From Acidobacteriota bacterium (GTDB taxonomy: Bacteria > Acidobacteriota > Blastocatellia > Pyrinomonadales > Pyrinomonadaceae): 5,210 nt of DNA. Location of the stretch: positions 1 through 5,210 of the forward strand of contig JAFBAJ010000274.1 in assembly GCA_019247865.1 (NCBI GenBank). The letters are read 5' to 3'. The notes below the pieces were generated by a model that was not told the origin of the DNA, did no database searches, and saw only the letters and a program-made list of their open reading frames with translations. Shown here piece after piece: positions 4,512 through 5,210 of the stretch. Made by a program: the position numbers and the translations under genes. Position 1 is the first letter of the stretch. Each line of letters begins with the position of its first letter.

Positions 4512-5210
4512 ATGCTTTTGAGGTCAGCCAGTTCTTTGAATGTGTTGCTGCTGGTGTTGGGGTTGCTCGGGAATAATTCCAATGCGCCATCCGTGCGTGC
4601 GGAGGTGCCGGCGCGTGAGGTCGAGCCTGCGACGAGACATCTCATCATCTGCGTGGACGGCGTCGGTTTTTCGACGCTGGAGAAGCTGCGCGCGGAGGGA
4701 AAGTTCGGGGACTTTCGCCAGCCGTCGAGGATGATCGCGCCGTTTCCGACTCTGACCAATGTTTCGATGTCGGAGATTCTCGAACCGGCGGGCGCGAGCG
4801 ACGCGGCCGGCTATGAGGACAGCTTTTATGATGCTGAGGGCAATCGCCTGCGCGGCGGCCTGCTCGACCGCTTCAATAACGGGAAGTTCATCAAGGGCAC
4901 GTTCCGCGAGCTCTTCGATTATCACCCGTCGGCTATCAAGAGCGGGCTCGGCTACGCGCTGCCGCCCGTCAGCACCTACGTCGAAGCTTTGACAGACCTC
5001 GTCCGGCTCAAACAGAAATTCAACTCTTCGCGCGAGCCAGTCTTTTTCGCCTACATCGGCTCGACCGATTCGCTCGCGCATCTCGGTGGCGAGCGAATGG
5101 TGCGCTCGTTCCTCTCGTTGCTCGACGAGAGCTTGAAGGAGATCATCCGCGGCGGGCGCGTCGAGGTCACAGTCTTTTCCGATCACGGCAATCATTATCG
5201 AAAGTACAAA
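4512..5210 (+). CDS. Secreted alkaline-phosphatase-superfamily enzyme (NPP / phosphodiesterase type), 3' end beyond window
   Basis: 233 codons are visible with no stop, so the C-terminus lies outside. ATG 4512 is fixed by GAGGTGA just upstream and by an in-frame stop at 4482. A signal peptide is present: Arg4, hydrophobic core about 9-20, likely cleavage after VRA (residue 30). Superfamily metal-site motifs appear in order: HLIICVDGVG (Asp49), FPTLTNVSM with likely nucleophile Thr82 by analogy to PTxTxPN of nucleotide pyrophosphatase/phosphodiesterases, TDSLAH (Asp186, His190) matching DSxGH, and FSDHGNH (Asp224, His225). The remaining metal His is expected past the window edge. The family hydrolyses phosphate mono- or diesters using two metal ions, usually zinc; the substrate here cannot be told, and a sulfatase or other hydrolase of the superfamily remains possible. 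It should act outside the cytoplasm. A sigma54 promoter sits upstream, next to the NtrC-type regulator gene. The long minus-strand frame over this region lacks recognisable motifs and is a shadow. Confidence 0.88.
   Translation, partial: MLLRSASSLNVLLLVLGLLGNNSNAPSVRAEVPAREVEPATRHLIICVDGVGFSTLEKLRAEGKFGDFRQPSRMIAPFPTLTNVSMSEILEPAGASDAAGYEDSFYDAEGNRLRGGLLDRFNNGKFIKGTFRELFDYHPSAIKSGLGYALPPVSTYVEALTDLVRLKQKFNSSREPVFFAYIGSTDSLAHLGGERMVRSFLSLLDESLKEIIRGGRVEVTVFSDHGNHYRKYK

Noticed and set aside
4331..4759. 142-residue minus-strand open frame spanning the second palindrome
   Set aside because: It runs through the repeat and the sigma54 promoter, and its sequence is explained by repeat and antisense reading.
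4524..5195. 223-residue minus-strand open frame opposite the phosphatase-family gene
   Set aside because: The plus strand here has a signal peptide, ribosome binding site and ordered superfamily motifs; the minus frame has none of these.

Overview
The window is GC-rich bacterial chromosome with every supported gene on the + strand. The most likely source is an Acidobacteriota relative (Blastocatellia-like). That guess rests only on GC-rich coding style, a large Fis-type NtrC-family regulator, secreted proteins, and two families of long imperfect intergenic palindromes. No rRNA, tRNA, CRISPR or phage gene is visible, so the taxonomy stays tentative.

Layout: (1) up to 1864, a multi-pass membrane sensor histidine kinase (TM bundle, GAF-like region, HisKA, HATPase), open at the left edge. 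(2) 1865-2169, an intergenic stretch with a ~100-nt palindromic repeat and two short perfect dyads. (3) 2170-2811, a small secreted protein of unknown function. (4) 2812-2883, a promoter region with a good sigma70-type -35/-10 pair followed by a sigma54-like -24/-12 element. (5) 2884-4365, an NtrC-family response regulator (REC, AAA+ with GAFTGA, Fis HTH). (6) 4366-4511, a 73-nt palindromic repeat, a near-consensus sigma54 promoter, a small hairpin with a T-rich tail, and a strong ribosome binding site. (7) 4512 to the right edge, the N-terminal part of a secreted alkaline-phosphatase-superfamily enzyme (NPP/phosphodiesterase type), cut by the window end.

How the parts may work together (inference): the membrane kinase senses an envelope or membrane signal and phosphorylates the NtrC-type regulator, which remodels sigma54-RNA polymerase at the -24/-12 promoter before the secreted phosphatase-family gene and possibly at its own promoter. 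The secreted protein encoded between kinase and regulator may belong to the same response. The close match of the -24/-12 element at 4452-4467 to consensus, directly downstream of a gene for a sigma54 activator, is the most informative non-coding signal in the window.
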